64,000 nucleotides of DNA from Mucilaginibacter rivuli (GTDB lineage Bacteria; Bacteroidota; Bacteroidia; Sphingobacteriales; Sphingobacteriaceae), in NCBI RefSeq assembly GCF_019391655.1, contig NZ_JAHXPQ010000007.1, positions 124,001 to 188,000 on the forward strand, read 5' to 3'. The position numbers were made by a program, and so were the translations under genes. The notes below the pieces were generated by a model that worked only from the letters and a program-made list of their open reading frames with translations, ran no database searches and was not told where the DNA came from. Positions 53,298-62,121 of this stretch are shown in pieces; position 1 is the first letter of the stretch, and every line of letters begins with the position of its first letter.

Positions 53298-55226
53298 ATG
53301 AATTACGTTGCAATTTATTGGTGGGTTATCATACCCGTATTATGTATCTTATTTTACAAAACTATTTTACGCCTCATGTTCGGGATGGTCATTATTCCCG
53401 AAGACAGGATAGGCCTGGTCACTAAAAAGTTCGTGCTCTATGGTGGCGACAGGGAACTGCCCGACGGCCGTATCATCGCCACAAAAGGCGAGGCCGGTTT
53501 CCAGGCAAAGGCGCTGGCGCCGGGTTTGTACTGGTTTATGTTCCCGTGGCAGTATGGCATCAACATGGAGGGCTTTACGGTTATCCCGGAAGGTAAAATT
53601 GGCCTCATCTTATCGAAAGACGGCGCCGAGATTCCTACAGGTAATATTTTGGGCCGCAAGGTGGACTGTGATAATTTCCAGGATGCCGAGAAGTTCCTGG
53701 TTAACGGTGGTCAAAAAGGCCGTCAAACAGCCATTATTACCGCGGGTACCTATCGTATCAATACCTATGCCTTTACCATTTCGATAGCCGATATGACGGT
53801 CATCCACGAAAGTAAAGTAGGTGTCATCACCGTGTTGGATGGTCAGCCGATCACCATCGGCCAGATAGCCGGTAAGCACGTGGAGGGCCACAACAACTTC
53901 CAGGACATCGATGCCTTTTTAAACAACGGTGGTAACCGTGGTTTGCAGCCACAAATTGTACTGGCCGGTTCGTACAACATTAACCAATGGGCCGTACAGA
54001 TCGAAGAGATCCCCATGACTGAAGTACCTATCGGTTACGTCGGTGTAGTGATATCGTACATTGGCGAGGATGGTAAAGACCTTACCGGCGAACACTTTAA
54101 ACACGGTAACATTGTAGGCAAAGGCTTCCGCGGTGTTTGGATGGAACCGCTTGGCCCGGGTAGGTACCCCATCAATACCTTTACCATGAAGGTTGAGCTG
54201 GTACCAACAACCAACTTAGTGTTAAACTGGGCGAACGCCAGGAGCGAGTCGCACAATTTAGATAAGAATTTGTGTACCATAACCGTACGTTCAAAAGATG
54301 GTTTCCCTTTCAACCTGGATGTGGCGCAGATCATCCACATCCCCGCCAACGAGGCACCAAAGGTGATCGCGAGGTTCGGTAGCATGCTCAACCTGGTATC
54401 GCAGGTGCTGGAGCCTACCATCGGTAACTACTTCCGTAACTCGGCGCAGGACAGCGATGTGATCTCCTTCCTCATCACCCGTAAGGAAAGGCAGGAATCG
54501 GCCAAGCAACATATCTCGGTCGTACTCGAAGAGTATAACGTGAACGCCGTGGATACCCTTATCGGTGACATCGTTCCGCCGGAAGCGCTGATGAAAACCT
54601 TAACCGACCGTAAAATTGCGCAAGAGGAAGAAAAGACCTACGAAACGCAACGCATGGCGCAGGTACAACGCCAGGGTGTGGAAAAAGAAACCGCCATCGC
54701 CGAGATCCAAAAGGAAATAGTGAAGGCACAACAAAGTGTGGAGATCGCTCAACGCACCGCGGATGCTGCTGTTAAGAAATCGGAAGGTGAGGCTACCAGT
54801 TTGAAGCTACAGGTAAGTGCTGAAGCATCGGCCACTAAAATGCGGGCCGAAGCTGAGGGTGAAGCCACAAGAGTGAGAGCTGCTGCCCAGGCAGAATCGA
54901 CCAAGTTGAACGCTGTTGCCGAAGCCGAAAAGATCTCGAAAACAGGTTTGGCTGAGGCCGAGAAAATTATGGCGATAGGTAAATCAACTGCCGAAGCTTA
55001 CGAGCTACAGGTGAAAGCCATGGGTGGCGATAACTTTACCAAGTTCAAGATCACTGAAGAGATCGGTAAGGGCCATATTAAAGTTATGCCTGATGTTTTG
55101 ATAGGCGGAGGTGCCAACGGCTCGGAAGGGCCGATAAGCGGATTGCTTGGCATTAAGCTGATGGAGATGATGGATACCACAAAAGAAGTCAAAGAACTGA
55201 AAAAGAATCCCGAAAAGGATAAATAG
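53298..55226 (+). CDS. Flotillin-like SPFH/band-7 protein with repeated N-terminal domain
   Basis: The 642-residue membrane-anchored scaffold has one N-terminal helix (about 5-30). Four imperfect repeats of 60-75 residues follow (about 31-95, 95-162, 168-235 and 242-300). Each opens VIPE/VIHE/EVP-x-x-x-[IV]G-[LV] and closes [AP]G-x-Y-x-[IF]N. A band-7 domain covers about 300-450 (NLCTITVRSKDGFPFNLDVA). A long Ala/Glu-rich coiled coil covers about 455-590 (AEASATKMRAEAEGEATRV). Flotillins organise membrane microdomains. It is monocistronic, with a perfect terminator. Its codon usage is more GC-rich than that of its neighbours. Confidence 0.9.
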   Translation: MNYVAIYWWVIIPVLCILFYKTILRLMFGMVIIPEDRIGLVTKKFVLYGGDRELPDGRIIATKGEAGFQAKALAPGLYWFMFPWQYGINMEGFTVIPEGKIGLILSKDGAEIPTGNILGRKVDCDNFQDAEKFLVNGGQKGRQTAIITAGTYRINTYAFTISIADMTVIHESKVGVITVLDGQPITIGQIAGKHVEGHNNFQDIDAFLNNGGNRGLQPQIVLAGSYNINQWAVQIEEIPMTEVPIGYVGVVISYIGEDGKDLTGEHFKHGNIVGKGFRGVWMEPLGPGRYPINTFTMKVELVPTTNLVLNWANARSESHNLDKNLCTITVRSKDGFPFNLDVAQIIHIPANEAPKVIARFGSMLNLVSQVLEPTIGNYFRNSAQDSDVISFLITRKERQESAKQHISVVLEEYNVNAVDTLIGDIVPPEALMKTLTDRKIAQEEEKTYETQRMAQVQRQGVEKETAIAEIQKEIVKAQQSVEIAQRTADAAVKKSEGEATSLKLQVSAEASATKMRAEAEGEATRVRAAAQAESTKLNAVAEAEKISKTGLAEAEKIMAIGKSTAEAYELQVKAMGGDNFTKFKITEEIGKGHIKVMPDVLIGGGANGSEGPISGLLGIKLMEMMDTTKEVKELKKNPEKDK

Positions 55227-55252
55227 CGTTTTAGTTTGGTGTTTTAATGTGC

Positions 55253-55282
55253 AACGGCACGCCCCAAGGCGTGCCGTTTTTT
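55253..55282 (+). terminator. Flotillin-gene terminator
   Basis: ACGGCACGCC (55254-55263) pairs perfectly with GGCGTGCCGT (55268-55277) across the loop CCAA and is followed by T5. Confidence 0.94.
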
Positions 55283-55292
55283 CGTTCACACC

Positions 55293-55330
55293 ATGTCATG
55301 GCGAGGAGGAACGACGTGGCCATCACTGAG
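55293..55330 (+). repeat. Degenerate half-copy of the CGTCATTG-type repeat
   Basis: ATGTCATGGCGAGG then AGGAACGACGTGGCCATC resembles the left arm of the elements at 11578 and 39733 (CGTCATTGCGAGG, AACGAAGCAATC). No matching right arm is visible. Confidence 0.45.
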
Positions 55331-55449
55331 ACAGGTAGCAAACTATTCTGTCGCAACATTACCCTCGTGAGAACACATAAATAATTCGTAATAAACCTAT
55401 GCATAATGTGCTTTAAAACTGTTAGCATTGTTAACCAATTAAATTCCCC

Positions 55450-56846
55450 ATGATAAAACAACGTTTCCTGGCGCTTACTCTTTTAAGCTGCCTTTCATTC
55501 ACTGCCACATTCAGCCAATCCGAAAGGGATATGGCTTACTATATCAAAAACGCACCCTTTAAGGTAAGCATCACCGAACCGGTATTCCCTGCTAAAGTTC
55601 TTAATATAAAAGATTTTGGCGCCGTTGGCGATGGGCAAACCCTTAATACTGATGCCATTAATAAGGCCATTGCCACGTGTTCGGTTTCGGGTGGCGGCAC
55701 AGTACTTATCCCTGCCGGGCTTTGGCTAACAGGCCCCATCGAGCTTAAAAGCAATGTGAACCTGCATACCGAATGGGGAACCTTGGTGATGTTCAGCAGC
55801 GACCACTCGCTATTTAAAATGGAGGGGGGCGCGGCAGGCCACAATTATACGGCGAAAAGCTGGAGAACGTAGCTATAACAGGTAACGGTATTTTTGATGG
55901 TGCGGGCGATACCTGGCGCCCTTTAAAAAAGAGCAAGGCAGCGCCTACACTGTGGAACGACCTCACCAAATCGGGCGGGATAATTACCAACAACGGTGAT
56001 ATGTGGTACCCAACCAAAGAAGGGGCTGAGAACGACCGTTTACGACCCATCGAGGTAAGCATTGCCAGTAGTAAGAACGTGTTGATAGACGGGCCGACCT
56101 TTAAAAACTCGCCTAATTTTGCCTTTAATCCTAAAAATATCAACAACCTCATCATTCGCAATTTGAAGATCGAGAACGAATACTATGCGCAAAATGGCGA
56201 TGCCATCGATCTGTCGAGCTGTAAAAACGCTATCGTTTATCATTGTACTGTTCATGCCGGTGATGATGGTATTTGTATGAAATCGAGCGGAACAACAGAA
56301 AAGGGAACGGCCGGATTGGAAAACATCATTATTGCCGAAAATGTGGTTTACCATGCCCACGGCGGCTTTGTGGTGGGCAGTAACACCGATGCCGGGATGA
56401 ACAACATCTGGGTAACCAATTGTAACTTTATAAATACTGATATTGGCATCCGCATTAAAAGCAACAAGGGCAGGGGCGGCCTGGTGCATAATATTTTTAT
56501 CGACCATATTTTTATGCACGATATCCTGAACGAGGCCATCCTGTTCAGCAGCTATTATGGAGATGGTGCGCCGGGAGCAGTGAACAAGGTATCGGATGAT
56601 AAGACCCCTCTTTTCCAGGATTTTCATATGAGTGATATCTATTGCAATAACGCTAAGACGGCTATCTCCATCATTGGCCTGCCCGATGCGCAGGTGAACC
56701 ATCTGTACTTTAAGGATATCAAAATATCAGCCCAAAAAGCAGTTTACATGACAGAGGCTTCGGATATTGATCTGAAGAACGTGACGATAATTTCGCCGGA
56801 TAAAACCGTGTATAATTTAACGAATACGAAGAATATTAGTCACTAA
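55450..56846 (+). pseudogene. GH28 glycoside hydrolase (polygalacturonase-like), one-base frameshift
   Basis: A secreted right-handed beta-helix pectinase-like enzyme is split into two frames. Frame 1 (55450-55872) has the signal peptide (MIKQRFLALTLLSCLSFTAT, cleavage FSQ) and the GH28 start FGAVGDGQTLNTDAINKAI. Frame 2 continues it from about 55821 (GRPQLYGEKLENVAITGNG) to 56846. It keeps the catalytic motifs: NGDAIDLSSC, HAGDDGICMKSSG, YHAHGGFVVGS and IGIRIKSNKGRGG. Adding one G to the G6 run at 55824-55829 restores a 465-residue protein. Every downstream motif is intact, so the break is recent, phase-variable, bypassed by -1 slippage, or a sequencing error. It overlaps the convergent transporter gene by four bases. 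Confidence 0.85.
55824..55830 (+). other. G6 run / possible -1 slippery heptamer in GH28
   Basis: In the upstream reading frame the bases read G GGG GGC, which fits X XXY YYZ. A -1 slip here moves ribosomes into the frame that holds the catalytic part. The same run could vary in length by replication slippage. No downstream pseudoknot was identified by eye. Confidence 0.5.
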
Positions 56847-58084
56847 TGCATTGAAGTTTCAGCATCATCCAAAACAGGCTCGGTGAATTCCTTTTTGCTG
56901 ACGAAGTTGTTGGTAACGAACAGGAAGATGAGGGCCATGACACCGCTTATCATCATGATAGCAACCATGGGTATTGGCGAAAGCCGACCTTCGTTAAAAT
57001 GACTGACGATGGCTGCGGATAATGCGCCGAGGCCCATTTGTAAAAACCCCATCAATGCCGATGCGATGCCGGCCTGGCTGGCAAAGGGGGCGAGTGACAG
57101 GGCTGTGGCGTTAGGGGTGATAAAGCCCTGTACGCTTAGGAAAAGGAAGATGATGCCAATCATGCAGTACATGTTAATGTAGCCGCTATAGGTTAAACCG
57201 AAGAGCACTATACCTACAATGCATTGCAGGATGAGGGCATTCTTCATTACGATTTCGCCGGATATCTTGCGTATTACAAGGCTGTTTACCTGGCTGAAGC
57301 CGATTAGTCCCGCGGCGATGATGGCGAATATGTAGCCGAAATGTTTTTGATCGACGTGATAGTAGGATATGAACACGTAGGACGAACCGGCGAGGTAGGC
57401 ATACTGTCCGCCCATACCAATACATCCCGTAAGGGCGTAAGTGAAGAACTGCGGGTGCTTAAATACACTCCAAAAGCTGTTAGTAATATGCTTTGGTTTT
57501 AGCGATAGGGTGGTATCGGGCTGGCGGCCATCGGGCAACCAAATGATGCAGGATACAACAACGATAACTGCGACTGCTGCCAGTATGATAAAGATATAGT
57601 GCCAGCCCCATGCCGAGCTCACATAACCGCCAATGGTTGGTGCCAGCATAGGCGATACCACAAGAACGAGCAGTAAGAGTGAGAACACTTTGGCGATATC
57701 CTTAACCGGGAAAAGATCGCGTACAAAGGCACGGGCGGCAACAATGCCTGCACAGCCGCCGAGGGCTTGTATCAGCCGCAAGGCAATGAGTACACTTATT
57801 GAACGGGTAAGGGCGCAGGCCACTGATGCGATGATATAAACGAGCAAGCCGATGTACAATGGCTTTTTGCGGCCGTAACGATCGAGCAGGGGACCGTAGA
57901 GCAGCTGCCCGAAAGATATGCCGAGGAAGTAACTGGATAACGAAAGCTGAACGCCGGATTCATCGGTATGCAGGTCGGCAGCAATGGCTTTGAAAGCGGG
58001 CAGATACATATCGATGGATAAGGCACCCAGGGCGATAATGAAGCCTAAAATGAGAATGATGATGATATATTGTTTACGACCCAA
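56843..58084 (-). CDS. Bcr/CflA-type MFS drug efflux transporter
   Basis: This inner-membrane drug:H+ antiporter has about 413 residues and twelve membrane segments. ALSIDMYLPAF in helix 1 is the Bcr/CflA signature. The MFS A-loop motif GPLLDRYGRKKPLYIGL follows, with RLIQALGGCAG and LAPTIGGY in helices 4-5. The TTG at 58084 (then GRKQYIII) is chosen as start. The longer TTG at 58105 overlaps a TATCTTTG promoter box, and no ATG precedes helix 1. The substrate is unknown. It is convergent with GH28. Confidence 0.9.
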   Translation of the reverse strand: MGRKQYIIIILILGFIIALGALSIDMYLPAFKAIAADLHTDESGVQLSLSSYFLGISFGQLLYGPLLDRYGRKKPLYIGLLVYIIASVACALTRSISVLIALRLIQALGGCAGIVAARAFVRDLFPVKDIAKVFSLLLLVLVVSPMLAPTIGGYVSSAWGWHYIFIILAAVAVIVVVSCIIWLPDGRQPDTTLSLKPKHITNSFWSVFKHPQFFTYALTGCIGMGGQYAYLAGSSYVFISYYHVDQKHFGYIFAIIAAGLIGFSQVNSLVIRKISGEIVMKNALILQCIVGIVLFGLTYSGYINMYCMIGIIFLFLSVQGFITPNATALSLAPFASQAGIASALMGFLQMGLGALSAAIVSHFNEGRLSPIPMVAIMMISGVMALIFLFVTNNFVSKKEFTEPVLDDAETSMH

Positions 58085-58102
58085 AGCAAATGTAATAAGC
58101 TG

Positions 58103-58110
58103 CAAAGATA
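58103..58110 (-). promoter_or_regulatory. -7 box (TATCTTTG) of the Bcr/CflA gene
   Basis: This exact TAnnTTTG match on the minus strand overlaps the outer TTG codon, which argues that translation starts at the inner TTG (58084). No -33 is visible. Confidence 0.45.
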
Positions 58111-58173
58111 ACCCGATGCGCCTTATAAGCCGCCCGATTTGGCTACATTGTTAATAATAAATAAATACAAACC

Positions 58174-58202
58174 TTGTAAATTAAAAAAAACACCTACTTT
58201 TG
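58174..58202 (+). promoter_or_regulatory. Promoter of the leucine-dehydrogenase-like gene
   Basis: TTG (58174-58176), an 18-base spacer and TACTTTTG (58195-58202) fit the Bacteroidota consensus. It lies 34 bases before the ATG. Confidence 0.7.
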
Positions 58203-58236
58203 CCTCAACTTCAACCTCTATCCGCTTTTGTCAAAA

Positions 58237-59325
58237 ATGTCAGCTCAAATCACCAACAATACATCGGTATTTAACCAGCTCAATATTTTTGGACACCAAA
58301 AAGTTGTTTTCTGTAATGATGTAGCCACAGGTTTAAAAGCCATTATCGCCATACACGATACCACGCTTGGCCCTGCCTTGGGCGGCACACGCATGTGGCC
58401 ATACAAAACAGAAGAGGATGCTTTGCGCGATGTATTGCGCCTTTCGCGCGCCATGACGTATAAAGCGGCCATAACAGGTTTAAACCTGGGCGGTGGCTAT
58501 GCCGTTATCATTGGCGATTCGCGTAAAGATAAATCCGAAGCTTTGTTCCGCATGTTTGGCAAGTTTGTAAAAAACCTTAACGGCGAATATATTACCGCCG
58601 AGGATGTGGGCACCAACACCCGCGATATGGAGTACATCCGTATGGAAACCGAACACGTAAGCGGCCTGCCCGAAAGCATTGGCGGCAGCGGCGACCCAAC
58701 CCCGGTTGCGGCACGCGGCGTGTACATGGGTATAAAAGGTTGCTTAAAGGAGTTATATGGTAATGATAACCTTGCCGGGAAATCGGTAGCGGTACAGGGC
58801 ACTGGCCACGTTGGCGAAAACCTGGTAAAGCTGTTGCGCGATGAGAACGCCAAGGTTTACGTTAGTGATATTGATGAAGACCGCCTGCGCCAGGTTGCCA
58901 AAAAATACGGTGCCGAAGCAGTAGAACATAACAGTATTTTTGACCTTGATGTTGATATTTATGCCCCTTGTGCTTTGGGTGCAACTATTAACAGTAAAAC
59001 CATACCGCGGTTAAAATGTGCTATTATAGCAGGCTCGGCAAACAGCCAGCTGGAAGATGAAACATTACATGGCCAAATGCTGTTAGATAAAGGCATCCTT
59101 TACGCGCCCGACTATGTAATAAACGCCGGCGGGGTGATCAACATGTATTCGGAGATTGCTAAGTTCAATAAAAAGCGGACCATGCAGCTCACCGAAAATA
59201 TTTATGACGCTATTAGAAATGTTTTAAAACTTTCTAAGGCCGAAAACATTTCTACTATAGAGGCAGCCAATAAAATTGCCGAAAAGAGAATTGCTGATAT
59301 CAAAAAAATAAAAACATCGTACTAA
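58237..59325 (+). CDS. Leucine/Glu-Phe-Val dehydrogenase homologue lacking the catalytic Lys
   Basis: The 362-residue protein aligns by eye along its full length with leucine dehydrogenases: ALGGTRMWPYKTEEDAL, MTYKAAITGLNLGGG, ITAEDVGT, the NAD-binding VAVQGTGHVGENL, DIYAPCALGATIN and APDYVINAGGVIN. The substrate-binding Lys (K76 in MTYK) and the Asp in AEDVGT are kept. But the catalytic Lys of LGGGK is Tyr 88 (GGC TAT) here. Oxidative deamination of branched amino acids would normally need that Lys. The gene may therefore encode an altered or non-catalytic protein. A good promoter precedes it, and nusB follows. Confidence 0.85.
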   Translation: MSAQITNNTSVFNQLNIFGHQKVVFCNDVATGLKAIIAIHDTTLGPALGGTRMWPYKTEEDALRDVLRLSRAMTYKAAITGLNLGGGYAVIIGDSRKDKSEALFRMFGKFVKNLNGEYITAEDVGTNTRDMEYIRMETEHVSGLPESIGGSGDPTPVAARGVYMGIKGCLKELYGNDNLAGKSVAVQGTGHVGENLVKLLRDENAKVYVSDIDEDRLRQVAKKYGAEAVEHNSIFDLDVDIYAPCALGATINSKTIPRLKCAIIAGSANSQLEDETLHGQMLLDKGILYAPDYVINAGGVINMYSEIAKFNKKRTMQLTENIYDAIRNVLKLSKAENISTIEAANKIAEKRIADIKKIKTSY

Positions 59326-59381
59326 ATAAATAATAGTTTAACCCGTCCCGGTTTTGTCCGGGGCAAAATCGTTCTTATCAC

Positions 59382-60329
59382 ATGCTAAACAGAAGGCACC
59401 TGCGCGTAAAAGTATTACAATCATTGTATGCTTATCATCAGTCCGAAAAAAAGGATCTTAAGGCTTACGAAAAATCGTTAATTCAAAGTGTTGACAAAGT
59501 ACAGGAAATGTACATTTGGATGCTGTCGCTCATTAACGAAGTGGCACAATATGCCGATACCGATGCAACGGCAATGTCAAACAAATACCTGCCTACCGAA
59601 GCCGACCTGAAACCCAACCTTAAAATTCTAGGTAACACCTTCATCCAGTCGCTCAACAAAAACAAAGAATACCTGGCCCATACTAAAAAGTACAAGGTGA
59701 TCTGGGATTTCGATCCTGAATTAACCAAGTCGCTTTTTGCTACCCTCAAGGCATCCGACGATTACAAAGCCTATCTCGAAAAAACTGACGATAGCATACA
59801 TTCGGATAAAGACATCATCAAATTCATCTTCAAAAAAGTGATCCTTAAATCATCAATAGCCGAGCAGGTTTTTGAGGATAAGTTTATTTACTGGCCGGTT
59901 GATAAAGATGTATTACAGGCGCTTATCGCGAAGACCTTTAAAAACTTCGCTTTTGAAGAGCCTGAGAAAAACAAGCTTGCCGAAGTAGTAGTGAACTGGG
60001 ATGACGACCGTGAGTTTATCATCAGCTTGTTCCAGCAAACTATACGTTATGATGAAACCTTCCAGGAAATGATAGCCAACAAAACCCAAAACTGGGAGCC
60101 TGAGCGTATTGCCATGATGGATACTTTATTGATGAAAATGGCGCTGGCCGAGTTTATGTACTTCCCTTCAATCCCGGTTAAGGTAACCATAAACGAGTAC
60201 CTCGAAATTTCGAAGGAATTTAGTACGCCAAAGAGTAATTCATTTATAAACGGTATCTTAGACAAAATTTTAGCCGAGCTTAAAGCTGATAATAAAATAA
60301 AGAAAACCGGAAGAGGATTAATGGAATAA
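59382..60329 (+). CDS. nusB: Transcription antitermination factor NusB (long form)
   Basis: NusB binds boxA RNA with S10 and prevents early termination in rRNA operons. This one has 315 residues, about twice E. coli NusB (139). The Arg-rich start RRHLRVKVLQSLYAY and the C-terminal half (IAMMDTLLMKMALAEFMYFP, VTINEYLEISKEFSTPKSNS, FINGILDKIL) match NusB. An insertion of roughly 130-170 helical residues lies between them, as I recall for other Bacteroidota. It is followed after one base by a DUF1573 lipoprotein gene. Confidence 0.93.
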   Translation: MLNRRHLRVKVLQSLYAYHQSEKKDLKAYEKSLIQSVDKVQEMYIWMLSLINEVAQYADTDATAMSNKYLPTEADLKPNLKILGNTFIQSLNKNKEYLAHTKKYKVIWDFDPELTKSLFATLKASDDYKAYLEKTDDSIHSDKDIIKFIFKKVILKSSIAEQVFEDKFIYWPVDKDVLQALIAKTFKNFAFEEPEKNKLAEVVVNWDDDREFIISLFQQTIRYDETFQEMIANKTQNWEPERIAMMDTLLMKMALAEFMYFPSIPVKVTINEYLEISKEFSTPKSNSFINGILDKILAELKADNKIKKTGRGLME

Positions 60330-60330
60330 T

Positions 60331-60732
60331 ATGAGAAAGTTATTTTTTGGCCTTGTAACAGCAACAATGCTGATGGCCTGCCACCAAACTAACAAAACTA
60401 CCGCCACTGCTGGCGAAATTGCCGCTATTAAATTTACCGAAGACAAATTTGATTTTGGTAAAATTAAAGAGGGCGACTCGGTAATGCACAAATTCGCGTT
60501 TATAAATAATGGTAAATCGCCATTGATCATTACTGATGCTGTGGCTACCTGTGGCTGTACAAAACCCGAGTGGCCTAAAGAACCTATCCAACCCGGTGAT
60601 AAAGGCGAAATTAAAGTTACCTTTCACAGCGCAGGTAAAAAGGGTATACAAGATAAAATGATAACCGTAACAGGTAATACCAATCCGGCCCAATCTATGG
60701 TGCATTTAACCGGCGAGGTAACAGAAAAGTAA
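60331..60732 (+). CDS. DUF1573 lipoprotein
   Basis: A lipoprotein signal (LMAC, Cys 17) precedes a single immunoglobulin-like DUF1573 domain (about 35-130). Signatures are FDFGKIKEGDSVMHKFAF, then FINNGKSPLIITDAVATCGC (TCGCTKPEWP with the conserved CGC) and IQPGDKGEIKVTF. The protein is envelope-associated with unknown function. It lies one base after nusB and 22 bases before yajC, so nusB-DUF1573-yajC probably forms one operon, a common Bacteroidota order. Confidence 0.93.
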   Translation: MRKLFFGLVTATMLMACHQTNKTTATAGEIAAIKFTEDKFDFGKIKEGDSVMHKFAFINNGKSPLIITDAVATCGCTKPEWPKEPIQPGDKGEIKVTFHSAGKKGIQDKMITVTGNTNPAQSMVHLTGEVTEK

Positions 60733-60754
60733 ACAACACATAAATTAAATTAAA

Positions 60755-61069
60755 ATGACCGCTACTATTTTATTGCAAATGAACTCTGCCACCATCCAGC
60801 AAATTCTAATGTTTGGATTGATATTCGTAGTGTTCTATTTTTTCATGATCCGCCCGCAGATCAAAAAACAAAAAGACCAAAAGAAATTTGTTGAAGAGCT
60901 TAAAAAAGGTGATAAGGTGGTAACTACCGCAGGTATACACGGTCACATTGCCGAAATAACCGATACTATTGTTACCATTAACGTTGATAATAATGTAAAA
61001 ATGCGCTTTGATAAGTCGGCCATTTCTTTGGAAGCATCTAAAGCGCTTAATGCACCCGAAAAAGCTTAA
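60755..61069 (+). CDS. yajC: Preprotein translocase accessory subunit YajC
   Basis: The 104-residue single-pass membrane protein is associated with SecDF. The N-terminal hydrophobic helix (about 14-32, ILMFGLIFVVFYFFMIRPQ) is followed by the basic KKQKDQKKFVEELKKGD. The small domain VVTTAGIHGHIAEITDT is the YajC signature. The start at 60755 gives a short periplasmic tail. A terminator follows directly. Confidence 0.95.
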   Translation: MTATILLQMNSATIQQILMFGLIFVVFYFFMIRPQIKKQKDQKKFVEELKKGDKVVTTAGIHGHIAEITDTIVTINVDNNVKMRFDKSAISLEASKALNAPEKA

Positions 61070-61092
61070 GGGAATAGTTTCCGGAAACAAAG

Positions 61093-61120
61093 AGCTCTAC
61101 TTTGGTAGGGCTTTTTTTTT
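61093..61120 (+). terminator. Terminator of the nusB-DUF1573-yajC operon
   Basis: AGCTCTAC (61093-61100) pairs with GTAGGGCT (61105-61112, one wobble) across the loop TTTG and is followed by T8. Confidence 0.88.
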
Positions 61121-61160
61121 GCAGGCTGATGATTACCCTGTTTTCAGTCTGATTTATTTA

Positions 61161-61168
61161 TAATTTTG
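61161..61168 (+). promoter_or_regulatory. -7 box (TAATTTTG) of the ybbR-coaE operon
   Basis: This exact TAnnTTTG match lies five bases before the ATG at 61174, predicting a near-leaderless message. The -33 element is unclear. Confidence 0.5.
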
Positions 61169-61173
61169 TTACA

Positions 61174-62121
61174 ATGGCAATCATTAAACTATCCAAAAAC
61201 GAACGCAGGCGGCTATCGGTATTTTTTACCTGCCTGGCTTTGGCGTTTGTAGCCTGGATGTTTACCATGTTGTCAAAAAATTATCCTTATACTTTTAAAG
61301 CGGCATTGGTTTATACCAATGCACCCATACACCGTTCTTTCCGGGCCTTACAGGCAGATTCGGCCGATGTAACCGTTCAGGGCAGCGGCTGGAATTTATT
61401 GTTTTCGGCCATGAAACTGAACAACCAAACCATCCCGGTTAATTTAAAGAACCTCGATTTTAAAAATTTCATCGTATTAAACACCCAGCTAAAAAGCATT
61501 AACGAAAAATGGGCGTCAGATCAGCAGATCATTTCCTTTAATCCGGATACGCTATACTTTGATTTCTCATCGAGGGTGGTTAAACGCGTACCTATACAAT
61601 TACTGTCGAATATCAAATTCAGGCACCAGTATGCTTTTTCGGGCAATGCACTGTTAAACCCCGATTATGTAACCATAAGTGGCCCTGCCAATATACTTGC
61701 TAATATTAATGCATGGAAAACAGACTCGCTGGCGTTGATTGATATTGCTGATACCATCAGGCGAACAATTAAATTGCAGCCTGTTTCTCAGTCAAACATT
61801 AATATTTACCCCAAAACCGTGCAGGTTAAGTTGCCTGTTGATGAGTATACCGAGAAAACAATATATATACCCGTTAAGCTGGCCAATAATAAGGATTATT
61901 ACAACGTAAAGGTTTTCCCTAAAAAGGTTAAAGTTACTTTTACTGTTCCTCTTGGCAAATATACCGCTACCGATGAAAGCTTTTTTGAAGCCGTTGCCGA
62001 TCTGAATTTATGGCATGATCAGGGTTTGCACCAACTCCCGGTTAAAACGGTGCGTGTGCCCGCTTTTTGTAAGATAGTGAAAATAGAACCTCAGAATATA
62101 GATTTTATCGTTAATCAATAA
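61174..62121 (+). CDS. YbbR-like (CdaR-type) membrane protein
   Basis: The 315-residue protein has one N-terminal membrane helix (about 14-33, SVFFTCLALAFVAWMFTMLS) and a periplasmic part with two to three YbbR-type repeats. Examples are RVPIQLLSNIKFRHQYAFSG, VTISGPANILANI and IYPKTVQVKLPVDEYTEKTI. In Firmicutes the homologue CdaR controls the diadenylate cyclase; no dacA lies here. It overlaps coaE by one base and starts an operon that runs coaE, the MBL protein and the DUF5522-like protein. Confidence 0.85.
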   Translation: MAIIKLSKNERRRLSVFFTCLALAFVAWMFTMLSKNYPYTFKAALVYTNAPIHRSFRALQADSADVTVQGSGWNLLFSAMKLNNQTIPVNLKNLDFKNFIVLNTQLKSINEKWASDQQIISFNPDTLYFDFSSRVVKRVPIQLLSNIKFRHQYAFSGNALLNPDYVTISGPANILANINAWKTDSLALIDIADTIRRTIKLQPVSQSNINIYPKTVQVKLPVDEYTEKTIYIPVKLANNKDYYNVKVFPKKVKVTFTVPLGKYTATDESFFEAVADLNLWHDQGLHQLPVKTVRVPAFCKIVKIEPQNIDFIVNQ

